From Meghimatium bilineatum (lineage: Eukaryota; Mollusca; Gastropoda; Stylommatophora; Philomycidae), in NCBI GenBank assembly GCA_034231615.1, contig CM067315.1, forward strand, positions 13,735,767 through 13,799,766: a DNA stretch of 64,000 bases, read 5' to 3'. The translations under genes were made by a program, and so were the position numbers. The notes beneath the pieces were generated by a model. It did not search any database, was not told the origin of the DNA, and was given only the letters and a program-made list of their open reading frames with translations. This document shows, in pieces, positions 1-9,699 of this stretch (the first letter of the stretch is position 1; each line of letters starts with the position of its first letter).

Positions 1-51
1 TTGGAAAAAAGTGAAGGTAAAATGTAGTAGGATAAATGATACGAGTGGTCT

Positions 52-110
52 TAATAGTTCATTCTCAAACTCCCGCTGGATCTTTTTGACCGAATAATTA
101 CTAGATTTTC
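52..110 (-). repeat. DR1 dispersed repeat, 3' tip
   Basis: The bases from about 54 carry the 3' end of a dispersed family that I call DR1, reading on the minus strand (agcgggagtttgagaatgaa). The same tip recurs near 48010, 53350, 57195, 60750 and 61605. Only the tip is recognisable here. Confidence 0.6.
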
Positions 111-141
111 AGAAGGAAAATGCGCCTTTGATAAGTATTGA

Positions 142-318
142 GTATATAGCAGAAGAGTATCTGGGCATAAGGCCAATGATAGACCAAGAAAGCGGTGGAT
201 AGAAAACATCAAGATAGCCATGAACAAACATGGACTTAATGAAACCATGAAGACACATCTGACTTTGGAATCAAAGCTGAAGCTCCCATCCCGACGCTTA
301 ACGGCAAGTGTGAATACC
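142..318 (+). pseudogene. LINE-C reverse transcriptase C-terminal tail fragment
   Basis: Reading from base 142 the plus strand encodes a LINE tail with DRPRKRWIENIK at 178-213 and LPSRRLTASV near its end. The second copy at 48.77-48.92 kb encodes the parallel DRPRKRWIDNI and LPPLRLTASV, so the two support each other. The basic R-PRKRW-DNI motif is known from the extreme C-terminus of many animal LINE reverse transcriptases, beyond the catalytic domain. No catalytic domain remains and a stop lies just upstream, so this is a dead 3' scrap. The exact LINE clade cannot be told from so short a piece. Confidence 0.7.
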
Positions 319-414
319 ATCAACCATCGTTTATATGGGGACAGACAATAGATAAGTATTGATAATAGGTAGCAGGAAAAATGATACATACAGATAAGAT
401 GTACGCTCTCCAGG

Positions 415-530
415 GCTCGAACGGGAAACAAAGAATAGCACAACGTTTACATTCGATGCATGTCATAAGAGGCGACTAGGATGTTTTGGAGTGGTGTTGA
501 CTATTCAATCCCATATAGGGTCACGATTGG
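415..530 (+). repeat. DR1 dispersed repeat, 5' part
   Basis: This is a plus-strand DR1 5' portion. It has the hallmark cataagaggcgactaggat and the following cccatatagggtcac, which also occur at 32.87, 54.03, 57.0 and (reverse) 53.1 kb. Confidence 0.65.
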
Positions 531-540
531 CATTAATGTG

Positions 541-632
541 GTTGTACGACGACATCATTATGTTTGTTATTGGTTGTACGACGACATCAGTGCAATGTGG
601 ACAAATACATAGGTGTTCAGTATCTTCTAGTA
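541..632 (-). pseudogene. LINE-D tail fragment with EHLCICPHC motif
   Basis: The minus strand encodes TEHLCICPHCTDVV. It resembles the cysteine-rich tail after the RNase H domain of LINE-D at 52.33 kb (RSEHLWTCPVCES). A 32-bp segment starting ttgtacgacgacatca is duplicated in tandem at 541 and 573. The piece abuts the 35-bp minisatellite that follows. Too short to assign a clade. Confidence 0.55.
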
Positions 633-918
633 ATTGTTGAAAGGTTTGCAAGCTTATAATTCCTGTAATTGTTGAAAGGTTTGCAAACTAATAATTCCTG
701 CAAATCATGAAACGTTTTCAAGCTTATAATTCCTATAAATGGTGAAAGGTTTGCAGGCTTATAAATCCTATAAATGTTGAAAGGTTTGCAAGCTTATAAA
801 TCCTATAAATGTTGAAAGGTTTGCAAGCTTATAATTCCTATAAGTGTTGAAAGGTTTGCAATCTTATAATTCCTATAAATGTTGAAAGGTTTGCAAGCAA
901 ACTTAAAATTCCTGTAAA
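632..918. repeat. minisatellite, 35-bp unit, about 8 copies
   Basis: Copies of gttgaaaggtttgcaagctt start near 636, 671, 706, 741, 776, 811, 846 and 881, giving an exact 35-bp period with scattered substitutions. It lies directly between a LINE-D tail scrap and a DR1 copy. Confidence 0.9.
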
Positions 919-1155
919 GTTTCTTCTTCTGCTCTCGACCTCCTGCATATTAGCAGAATGCAGTCCGGAGGACGGAAGCCATGTTTGATGGTTTACAGTT
1001 TACGGTGTAGCTGTGATAGCTGCGCACTTCGGCCTGACAGATCAGACTTCACCATGTCTTCTGGATCACTGACCATGTATGGGATGGGATAGCCAACTCC
1101 AAACCCAAAACCTCCTCGTCTTAAAAATATTCCCCTTAGTTGTCTCTTACATCAT
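918..1155 (-). repeat. DR1 dispersed repeat, nearly full, minus strand
   Basis: Read on the minus strand this copy has the 5' hallmark (taagagacaactaagg), the middle segment (gtcaggccgaag) and the 3' gagaagcagaagaag-like end. The plus strand shows ttcttcttctgctctcgacc, gcagtccggaggacgg and cttcggcctgacag in the reverse order. The next array starts exactly at its 5' end. Confidence 0.7.
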
Positions 1156-1853
1156 GAGTTGAAAGTAAAATCTCTATTACATGAGTTGAAAGTAAAATCT
1201 CTATTACATGAGTTGAAAGTAAAATCTCTATTACATGAGTTGAAAGTAAAATCTCTATTACATGAGTTGAAAGTAAAATCTCTATTACATGAGTTGAAAA
1301 TAAAATCTCTATTACATGAGTTGACAGTAAAATCTCTATTACATGAGTTGAAAGTAAAACCTCTATTACATGAGTTGAAATTAAAATCTCTATTACATGA
1401 GTTGAAAGTAAAATCTCTATTACATGAGTTGAAAGTAAAACCTCTATTACATGAGTTGAAAATAAAACCTATATTACATGAGTTGAAAGTAAAACCTATA
1501 TTACATGAGTTGAAAGTAAAACCTATATTACATGAGTTGAAAGTAAAATCTCTATTACATGAGTTGAAAGTAAAATCTCTATTACATGAGTTGAAAGTAA
1601 AATCTCTATTACATGAGCTGAAAGTAAAATCTCTATTACATGAGTTGAAAGTAAAATCTCTATTACATGAGCTGAAAGTAAAATCTCTATTACATGAGTT
1701 GAAAGTAAAATCTCTATTACATGAGTTGACAGTAAAATCTCTATTACATGAGCTGAAAGTAAAATCTCTATTACATGAGTTGAAAGTAAAATCTCTATTA
1801 CATGAGCTGAAAGTAAAATCTCTATTACATGAGCTGAAGATAAAATCTCGATT
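1151..1853. repeat. minisatellite, 27-bp unit, about 26 copies
   Basis: The unit catgagttgaaagtaaaatc plus seven bases repeats with a 27-bp period. Because 27 is a multiple of three and the unit lacks stops, a 251-residue frame (1159-1914) reads LKVKSLLHE over and over. I take that frame to be an artefact. The array begins where the neighbouring DR1 copy has tctcttacatcatgag, which resembles the repeat unit's tctctattacatgag, so the unit may derive from the DR1 5' end. Confidence 0.9.
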
Positions 1854-2149
1854 ATTTGCTCACTTTCCAGACCCTGTCAACACTATGGCGGTTTCTGTGA
1901 CTAAGCACAAGTGACAAATATGATGACAATCCTACCGGTTGAAATGCATCATTAAGTAACGGTCTCACAGAGTATACTGCACATATAACAAGGGATGGAA
2001 TCTTTAGATCAATTTGTAGCCAACCTTGAACACGAGAACACACTTAAGACATTTCTTGTAATTGTATCTCATTAATTCATATTCATTGCATCCATTATTT
2101 TCTGTGAATTCCACTCCTTCATCCACTCAAGCTAGTTTACATATAACTA

Positions 2150-2300
2150 CAGATCAACAAGATTTTCATGTATGTCGTAGCCTACTCGTGCATGTAAGGT
2201 TGAGCCAGTGCTATCAAGGATTTCTAGATACAAGGGTGTGCTACTGGATTTACAGCGTCACGATAACAGTTGGTTGTAAACTCAAAAATTGATGAGAGTT
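2150..2300 (+). repeat. DR3 dispersed repeat copy
   Basis: It contains ggatttctagatacaagggt and later agttggttgtaaac. The same pair recurs at 63.20-63.30 kb (plus) and at 5.22-5.30 kb (minus), defining a small dispersed family of unknown class. Confidence 0.55.
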
Positions 2301-2332
2301 TCGTTACAGTTTAAAAAAATATTTTCTAGCTA

Positions 2333-2476
2333 TACTGGTGAAAGCTGTCTTATGGATGTAAGGACTAGTTTGACAATTGATACTGGTGAAAGCTGTCTCA
2401 TGGATGTAATGATTAGTTTGACAATTTATACTGGTGAAAGCTATTTCTGGACATAATGATTAGTTTGACAATATTT
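2333..2476. repeat. short tandem array, 48-bp unit, 3 copies
   Basis: The string tactggtgaaagct begins at 2333, 2381 and 2429, an exact 48-bp period with a few substitutions. Confidence 0.85.
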
Positions 2477-2496
2477 CACCTTATATAATACAGATT

Positions 2497-2508
2497 AAGG
2501 GGGGGGGG
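2497..2508. repeat. poly-G run
   Basis: A homopolymer of G of about ten bases. Similar short G runs occur at 7.07, 9.41, 27.03, 29.45, 40.43 and 47.69 kb. Confidence 0.8.
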
Positions 2509-2712
2509 GTGGCCCTATTTCAGTGGAGTCTGAGGTGCGTGTATTTCTCCTCGAGAACTCCAGGGAAGGAGACACGATTATATATACACGGTGGTTCGGT
2601 TGTTAGACATGCGTGCAGTGCTTCATATCATTGTTATACCATTGATGACGTAGTGCTGCAGTTTGCCAGGAAGACTATCGCAGAAGAGAATAGGGTACTT
2701 GTGACTACAAAC

Positions 2713-3599
2713 AGCATGTCTATGGGGAGTACAATGGATGACTCATGTCTATGGGGAGTACAATGGATGACTCATGTCTATGGGGAGTACAATGGATGAC
2801 TCATGTCTATGGGGAGTACAATGGACAACTCATGTCTATGGGGAGTACAATGGATGACTCATGTCTATGGGGAGTACAATGGACAACTCATGTCTATGGG
2901 GAGTACAATGGATGACTCATGTCTATGGGGAGTACAATGGATGACTCATGTCTATGGGGAGTACAATGGATGACTCAAGTCTATGGGGAGTACAATGGAC
3001 AACTCAAGTCTATGGGGAGTACAATGGACAACTCATGTCTATGGGGGAGTACAATGGACAACTCATGTCTATGGGGAGTAAAATGGACAACTCATGTCTA
3101 TGGGGGAGTACAATGGACAACTCAGGTCTCTGGGGAGTACAATGGACAACTCATGTCTATGGGGGAGTACAATGGACAACTCATGTCTATGGGGGAGTAC
3201 AATGGACAACTCATGTCTATGGGGAGTAAATGGACAACTTATGTCTATGGGGGAGTACAATGGACAACTCATTTCTATGGGGAGTACAATGGACAATTCA
3301 TGTCTATGGGGAGTAAATGGACAAAACATGTCTATGGGGAGTACAATGGACAACTCATGTCTATGGGGAGTAAATGGACAAAACATGTCTATGGGGGAGT
3401 ACAATGGACAACTCATGTCTATGGGGAATACAAAGGACAACTCATGTCTATGGGGGAGTACAATGGACAACTCATGTCTATGGGGAATACAAAGGACAAC
3501 TCATGTCTATGGGGGAGTACAATGGACAACTCATGTCTATGGGGAATACAAAGGACAACTCATGTCTATGGGGAGTACAATGGACAACTCATGTCTATG
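2713..3599. repeat. minisatellite, 29/30-bp unit, about 30 copies
   Basis: The unit catgtctatggggagtacaa plus nine bases repeats with a 29-bp period. Variants with an extra G make 30. The 5' copies carry tggatgact and the 3' copies tggacaact, so the array has a gradient of unit types. Late in the array pairs of variants alternate. Open frames of up to 231 residues on both strands are explained by the unit having few stops; none resembles a protein family. Confidence 0.9.
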
Positions 3600-3861
3600 T
3601 CACTCGTGATCTAATGAATATAATCGTAAATAAAAATGGTCGAACTCGAGATCAGTGGCTTGAGGCAATCGTAAGCTCAAATTCAAATTCCTTTTCGTGT
3701 ATGGTCGCGTGGGTGTTTATTTCAACGAACGATCAGACCGGTAGGCTTGTATTGCTGCTGTATATGACGGTAGAACAATGTATCATGCAGGAATATCTAA
3801 CCATCTGCGAGACACAACACGGGCAAATGAAATTAATGAGGGGGATAATTTAATTTACTGG

Positions 3862-4214
3862 CTCAGAGTGAAGGAGCCGGGCGTGAAATACCGCCCAGAG
3901 TTGAGGAGCTGGACGTGAAATACTGCCCAGAGTGTAGGAGCCGGACGTGAAATACCGCCCAGAGTGAAGGAGCTGGACATGAAATACCGCCCAGAGTGAA
4001 GGAGCCGGACGTGAAATACCGCCCAGAGTTGAGGAGCCGGACGTGAAATACTGCCCGGAGTGAAGGAGCCGGACGTGAAATACCGCACAGCGTGAAGGAG
4101 CCGGGCATGAAATACCGCCCAAAGTGAAGGAGCCGGGCGTGAAATAGCGACAGAGTGAAGAAGCCGGACGTGAAATACTGCCCTGAGTGAAGGAGCCGGG
4201 CGTGAAATACCGAA
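3862..4214. repeat. minisatellite, 32-bp unit, about 11 copies
   Basis: Units starting gtgaaggagccggacgtgaa occur near 3868, 3900, 3932 and 3964 and onward, a 32-bp period. The GC-rich unit stands out from its AT-rich neighbourhood. Confidence 0.9.
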
Positions 4215-4365
4215 ATTCGAGAAATGAGCGCTACTTTTGGCATAGAAGAATGTTTGTCAACCAACACAAGACTAAAACTGTCAATCGTCATATATTAATG
4301 GACACACTCACGAGGAGATTGGAGCTCAAATGGGCGTGTTCGATGAGCATTGATGATGATCTGAC

Positions 4366-5160
4366 GACTGGTCAATCAACCGACCAAACAACCAACCAAC
4401 CGACCAAACAACCAACCAACCAACCAAGAAACAAACAAATCAACCAACTAACCAACCAACCAACTAACCAACCAACCAACTAATCAACCAACTAACCAAC
4501 CAACCAACCGACCAACCAACCAACCAACCAACCGACCAAACAACCAACCAACCAACCAAGCAATCGACCAACCAACCAACCAACCAACCAACAAACAAAT
4601 CAACCAACTAACCAACCAACCAACCAACTAACCAACCAACAAACAAATCAACCAACCAACTAACCAACCAACCAACCAACCAACCAACTTACCAACCAAC
4701 CAACTAACCAGCCAACCAACCAACTAACCAACTAACTAACCAACCAGCCACCAACCAACTAACCAACCAACCGACATACCGACCCACCAACCTACCAACC
4801 AATCAACGAACCAATCAACCAATCAACCAATCAACAAATCAACCAACTAACCAACCAACCAACAAATCAACTAACTAACCAACCAACCAACTAACAAATC
4901 AACTAACTAACCAACCAACCAACTAACCAACCAGCCAACCAACCAACTAATTAACCAACCAACCAACTAGCCAACAAACCAATTAACTAACCAACCAACC
5001 AACCAACTAACCAACCAACTAACTAACCAGCCAACCAACTAACTAACTAACCAACCAACCAACTAACCAACCAACCACCCAACCAGCCGACCTACTGACC
5101 AACCAACCAACTATCAAATCAACCACCCAACCTACTGACCCACCGACCCACCAACCAGCT
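4366..5160. repeat. imperfect (CCAA)n / (CTAA)n tract, about 0.8 kb
   Basis: This is nearly continuous ccaaccaacc with ctaac, gacc and aaatc interruptions. Shorter tracts of the same motif occur at 6.12, 29.29 and 30.47 kb. Two of these follow gg[at]tc..gctggatcagca or ctggatcagca, which looks like a retroelement 3' end, so the long tract may be a greatly expanded element tail. Confidence 0.9.
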
Positions 5161-5224
5161 AACTAATGAAAAATTTTCACCACTAAAACTCAAATACGTA
5201 TAGGATATGTATAATTCTATAAAG

Positions 5225-5300
5225 TAACTTCAGGCAATGTTAGCTTACAACCATCTGACATCATAGCAGGTTCGGTAGTGTATCCCTGTATCTAGAAATC
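5225..5300 (-). repeat. DR3 dispersed repeat copy, minus strand
   Basis: The reverse complement reads ggatttctagatacagggat and then ggttgtaagc, matching the copies at 2.2 and 63.2 kb. Confidence 0.5.
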
Positions 5301-5437
5301 CGTGGCTCTATCTTAAGGAAAATCTGAAAAAAACCCAGTAAAATCGATGGAAGGTGACATTTTTCCCAGGCGGAATTTCTGAAACATTTGTGTGTGTCAT
5401 CAATCACCTTTCGTAGATATTATACCGGCCAGCAAAT

Positions 5438-5486
5438 ACACACACACAAGTACGCTCGTTCGCAAGCACACACACACACACACACT

Positions 5487-5523
<37 letters not shown>

Positions 5524-5524
5524 T
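5438..5524. repeat. (CA)n microsatellite ending in (TA)n
   Basis: About 85 bases of cacaca with short interruptions, ending in tatatata. Confidence 0.9.
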
Positions 5525-5744
5525 CTTTGAACACTCCGCGATTCTGGGCGAGTTGACCTGACGCAGTTAGAGACATTTTTAGCTAAATAATCTGTTATAT
5601 CAGTGTACCATTGTCATCTTGACTGACTCTTCCCCTGTTGCTGCTAACTCATCATTCAGCTATTAATCTTTCCTTGCTGTTGTCTCTTTATATGACCAAA
5701 TAAACCACATATTTCTTGTTAAGATGTTGTTGAGTAGACAACCC

Positions 5745-5843
5745 TCTTCGACATTTATTGATCGTAACACTTCTTGATCTTCGACATTTATTGATCGTAA
5801 CACTTCTTGATCTTCGACATTTATTGATCGTAACACTTCTTGT
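5745..5843. repeat. 33-bp tandem array, 3 copies, inside LINE RT
   Basis: The string tcttcgacatttattgatcg starts at 5745, 5778 and 5811, an exact 33-bp period. On the minus strand it continues the LINE frame after VLRIPWTAKK as NKKCYDQ, so the unit is an amplified piece of the adjacent reverse transcriptase. Confidence 0.85.
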
Positions 5844-6110
5844 TCTTTTTAGCTGTCCATGGTATACGTAAAACTCTTCTGTAGTATTATCTCATTTCGA
5901 AATCAGCGAGTCTCTCTGCTATATTTTTATTTAATGTCCATGCCTCGCAACCGTATATTGCGAATGGAAGGACACATGTTCTGATCAAAGAATAGTTTAG
6001 CTATGCTGCTGGTACCTTGACAAAGATTTTTCTTTTGAGCAAGTTTCAATGTCGCCATTTTAATTAATCTCTTGCGCATTAGGTCAATGGGCATGAGCCC
6101 ATGGATCGCT
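5745..6110 (-). pseudogene. LINE reverse transcriptase C-terminal fragment
   Basis: On the minus strand, just below 6000, the sequence encodes RTCVLPFAIYGCEAWTLNK, then ERLADFEMR, a stop, and YYRRVLRIPWTAKK. This is the post-catalytic connection region typical of RTE-like and related LINE reverse transcriptases (LPxxxYGCExWT followed by RRxLRIPW). A stop and frame changes make it dead. Its 3' end runs into the 33-bp array, and a CCAA tract follows at 6118-6141. The catalytic core is missing. Confidence 0.8.
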
Positions 6111-6195
6111 GGATCAGCAACCAACCAACCAACCAACCAATTCATCTCTTCCTGATTTATATAGTGCAGTCTCTTGAACTATTTATGTTTCTGCC

Positions 6196-6201
6196 CAAAT
6201 A

Positions 6202-6253
<52 letters not shown>

Positions 6254-6295
6254 CAACAACTCAGCAGCAGCAGCAATAATAATAATAATAATATC
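6196..6295. repeat. (AAT)n microsatellite with CAA and CAG stretches
   Basis: Trinucleotide repeats aat/taa, then caacaacaac and cagcagcagcag, then aat again, over about 100 bases. It sits immediately before an S4 SINE head. Confidence 0.9.
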
Positions 6296-6430
6296 AGGTT
6301 CTGTGGCGGCGGGACACAGAGCACGTCTGTGATGGTCAAGGTACCGGGTTTTTGGAATCCCGCTGTAGGCGGTTGTGCATCCGTACCGTTCATAAAGCTC
6401 GGCAAACTGCTGAACATATTATATTGCGTA
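6296..6430 (+). mobile_element. S4 tRNA-derived SINE head, plus strand
   Basis: The sequence has acacagagcacgtctgtgat as an A-box-like segment and ggtaccgggtttttggaatc at the B-box position, followed by gcggttgtgcatccg. Related copies lie at 8.31, 22.30, 23.34, 25.56 and 34.34 kb. The B box is degenerate, so this copy is probably inactive. Confidence 0.6.
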
Positions 6431-6493
6431 GACAATAACTACACTCAAAAATGCTGGATTGATGGCTACATTCTGAATAGGATATGCTACCAA

Positions 6494-6545
6494 TACACAT
6501 ACACGCACGCACGCACAGACACACACACACATATATATACTCCCA
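6494..6545. repeat. (CA)n/(CACG)n and (TA)n microsatellite
   Basis: Alternating cacacgcacgcacg and cacacacaca, ending in atatatata. Confidence 0.85.
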
Positions 6546-6869
6546 CAAGAATCATTACTTTGAATGGTTCATTACGTTATCTAATGTGACCATATCACGT
6601 GATTTAATTTCAACTTTTTAATCTTTGGCCTGCAAAATATACAGCTTCTGCTACGAGGAGATAACAAAAACACGACTCCTGTACTAGAGATCAATCGATC
6701 TGCTCGCAGCGCACTGAGAGTGCCTCTCCCAAAGAATATGCTAGGAGAAGGGAAGGAGGACCTCTCAGTGGGTTGCGCGCAGATCAATAGATACTGCGCT
6801 ATATTATATGTGATCTTAGCGGAAGTTCGTTTCGTTAAATAATATATCGTTTATTTCGTTAAAAGTATG

Positions 6870-7060
6870 GACACATTAGCCAATACGGTACCCTTTCAAT
6901 AGTGAAACGACAAAAACGTTCATAATTTGAACATGTATGCCAACATTATTCTTTGTCAAATCAACACTACATTTAGCTACCGAAGGTGGAAGAAGCAGAG
7001 GAGGTGACAGAAAATCATGGGACATGTCGAAATATTTCTCACTCATCCACATCCCTAGAT
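6870..7060 (+). pseudogene. LINE-B 3' region, highly decayed
   Basis: It aligns by eye with the better LINE-B copies at 31.08-31.25 and 59.33-59.50 kb. Shared strings are tttcaatagtgaaacgac, acatgtatgc and gtggaagaagcagaggaggt. The reading frame is destroyed by substitutions and deletions. It is the oldest-looking of three LINE-B copies in the window. Confidence 0.75.
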
Positions 7061-7069
7061 AGAAATAGA

Positions 7070-7089
7070 CGGGGGGGGGGGGGGGGGGA
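7070..7089. repeat. poly-G run, about 20 bases
   Basis: An uninterrupted G homopolymer directly after the decayed LINE-B copy. Confidence 0.85.
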
Positions 7090-7569
7090 GGAGGAATGTG
7101 TTTTGATGCATACGAGGTATTCCTGCATGACCGATTCTAGCTTATGGATATGATTCCGGTCCCACTTTTGTATACATTTATATACACTGGCGCCACATTA
7201 TTTATTACATTTTAATATTAATTATTATTATTTATTAATTTCTATTGCTATATATAGTCCTGGTCGATGCTAGTTCCTTGGCGAGAAGATAAAAAATAGC
7301 ACTGGGTCCAAAACAGCACTGGGTCCAAAACTAGCACTCGGTTCTATACCTTGAAAGGGCCCACCTCTTGCTACCGGAGGTACTCTTAGATTGCCTTGTG
7401 GAGATAGGAGGCACATGAGTAATATCACCGACCAATAAATATTACCAACCAATGAGACACCACTTACAATAATGAACCGGAATGCTGAGTGTGTAAATAG
7501 AACCCCAAAAAAAAAGACAGCTTTAGCAAGAAATTAGAATGAGAGAATACCTTTTTTAAGGAACGGATC

Positions 7570-8285
7570 AGTATTTTCTGCATACAAGAGACACGCCTCA
7601 GCACAGATGTAGCCTTTAAAATTACTGGTTACCAGTGCTTTAGAGTTGATCGAATAGAGAGAAGAAAAGGAGGTATACTTACACTAGTCAAAAAATGATA
7701 TCGAAGCATAACAAATTGAACTATACATGGAAGGAGCGGAATACCTTGCCCTCCAGCTAAGAGTAAAAACACCGACTTCCACCTACAAAATGACTATTGT
7801 CCAAATGATCAACTCCATGCCCTGGACACAATACCATACAGACGAAGATTGATAGTTTGTGAAGATTTTAGCAGTCACTTACAGAGCTGGGATTATTACT
7901 GATAGTTTGTGGAGATTTTAGCAGTCACTTACAGAGCTGGGATTATTACTGATAGTTTGTGGAGATTGTAACAATCACTTACAGAGCTGGGATTATTACT
8001 GATAGTTTGTGGAGATTTTAGCAGTCACTTACAGAGCTGGGATTATTACTGATAGTTTGTGGAGATTTTAACAGTCACTTACAGAGCTGGGATTATTACT
8101 GATAGTTTGTGGAGATTGTAACAATCACTTACAGAGCTGGGATTATTACTACATGGATAAAAAAGGAGAAAAACTAGAAAACTGGTAAGATAATACAGGT
8201 ATTTTATCACTTAATATGACGAAAGATCTTCCAACATACTATCCAATAGTATAGCAGACCACGTCTACACTAGACTTATGTAGGC
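7570..8285 (+). pseudogene. LINE APE-type endonuclease domain, broken
   Basis: In shifting plus-strand frames the sequence encodes CIQETRLSTDVAFKITGYQC, FRVDRIERRKGGILTLVK, LIVCEDFSSHLQSWDYY and then DKKGEKLENW and LPTYYPIV. These are in the order of the apurinic-like endonuclease of non-LTR retrotransposons: the QETRL glutamate metal ligand, the GDFNSH-type catalytic block, the RGEE-x-W block and PTFYS-type loop. In live elements this domain nicks target DNA for reverse transcription. Here the GDFNSH block is repeated about six times in a 50-bp array, and stops and frameshifts occur, so it is dead. The RT part is not attached. Confidence 0.8.
7847..8153. repeat. 50-bp tandem array, about 6 copies, of LINE endonuclease motif
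   Basis: The string gagctgggattattactgat recurs every 50 bases (7884, 7934, 7984, 8034, 8084, 8134). Each unit encodes the CGDFSSHLQSWDYY block of the surrounding LINE endonuclease. The first copy has gaagatt where later ones have ggagatt, and two units share gattgtaacaatc, suggesting duplication of blocks. Confidence 0.9.
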
Positions 8286-8309
8286 AATGTTTACGTTTAG
8301 AAGGTTGCC

Positions 8310-8400
8310 ATTGCTTATTGAACGGTCCGGATGCACGGTTTCCTGCGAGATTGAATATGGTACCTTGGACGTCCGAGATGCCCTCTGCCCCTTTCTGTCA
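8310..8400 (-). mobile_element. S4 tRNA-derived SINE head, minus strand
   Basis: It matches the other S4 copies: ccggatgcac, then gattgaatatggtaccttgg as the reversed B-box zone, then gtcacagagt. It lies just downstream of the LINE endonuclease piece. Confidence 0.5.
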
Positions 8401-8404
8401 CAGA

Positions 8405-9560
8405 GTCGGACTAACATAGAATAGATGTACTTAAAACATAGACTAGGAAGCTGAAATACCCAAGCTGGTAGATAACGGTCAGTTGTTTGAGGAGATTTTC
8501 AACCCCTAACCCCTTTTAGAAAGTCGAAAATCATATTTAACACTAGGAAACAGACCAAAAAAGCGGCAACATCTCACCCACCATCCTCCCACCCCCTCAT
8601 GTTTTATTAATTCTCAACAATGGTCACCAAAAACAATTTGGTGACACAGATGTTTTATTTCGTTAAAGAAGACATATACTTGAACACAAAAATAATCACT
8701 TTTTAAGGTAACCCCCATCCCACAATCTCCTTTACCGAAGACGTATCGCTGACTCTAGAAACATCCGTGGAACATACTATAAAGAGCGCGAATATATTAT
8801 TTCTTGTCATAAAATTATACACATTTCATCGAATGGCAAATAAGCCGATTAGTACTTCCGGTCCTACATAGAAAGCAATATACAAATGGCCAGCTAAGCC
8901 TGTCACCGTATGCTTAATTCTATCTGGCTTAATGTTGTTTTGGATGGAATTTTGGGAAATATCGTTTGTATCACGTTGCAGAAACAGGCGTTGGAAGAAT
9001 AGAAATAAAAATATTGATTTATTGACTGAATATTTGGGAAAACTCTTTCGTGGTTTCTCGGATCTGCCCTACCGTCCATCGTGGACATACATACATACAT
9101 TGCTTAAAAGAACATTTCGTTACTGCATGTTTTCCTGTGAAGGAGTGTTTTTCTATGGCCTGTGGAAATATAGGGAACTTTGCCATAGCAGACGACGCGA
9201 CATGTACAGGAAGAATATTGATTGTACATTCGAAAGAAAACAATTAAATACATTGCTTTAATGGGAGCAATACAATGGAGGTCACAGATCTGTGGTTCAA
9301 AGAATTGAAAAAAAATCACAGCAGTTTCAAATGTGTTTGAGAGTGGATTGTCTGTTCGTCATATGTCGTCAATTTCTATGGTACTTTGGTCGCAGATACA
9401 ACGGAAAAGAAAGGGGGGGGGGGAGAGGTGGTGATGTTCACATTAAGCATAGCATATGTGCCATAGATAAATAGCATATTTTGGGATCTTTGTGGCACAA
9501 GTGTTAAGTTGTTCGTCTTGCGCGTTCGCTTCTAGCGAGAATCCCAGCGGTATGCTGTTC
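8405..9560. other. no feature recognised
   Basis: I see no gene, RNA or clear repeat here apart from a 9-bp hairpin (gtcaccaaa / tttggtgac) near 8623-8645 and a short G run at 9412-9422. Open frames of 60-109 residues on both strands overlap one another and show no family resemblance. Confidence 0.5.
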
Positions 9561-9564
9561 CGTT

Positions 9565-9591
9565 GAGAGAGAGAGAGAGAGAGAGAGAGAT
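9565..9591. repeat. (GA)n microsatellite
   Basis: About 26 bases of gagaga. Confidence 0.9.
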
Positions 9592-9699
9592 ATGGAGATA
9601 ACTGTGTACGATGAAGTCAGTCCTCTAGTCATTTTCACTGCTTTTCGAATCTGTCTATCTATCTATTTATCTATACACTTTGGCACTTGTTTGTCTTGA

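Noticed and set aside
1159-1914. A 251-residue repeat protein (LKVKSLLHE)n
   Set aside because: It is a 27-bp minisatellite without stops. The repeat resembles no known protein repeat and the frame starts and ends in repeat or unrelated sequence.
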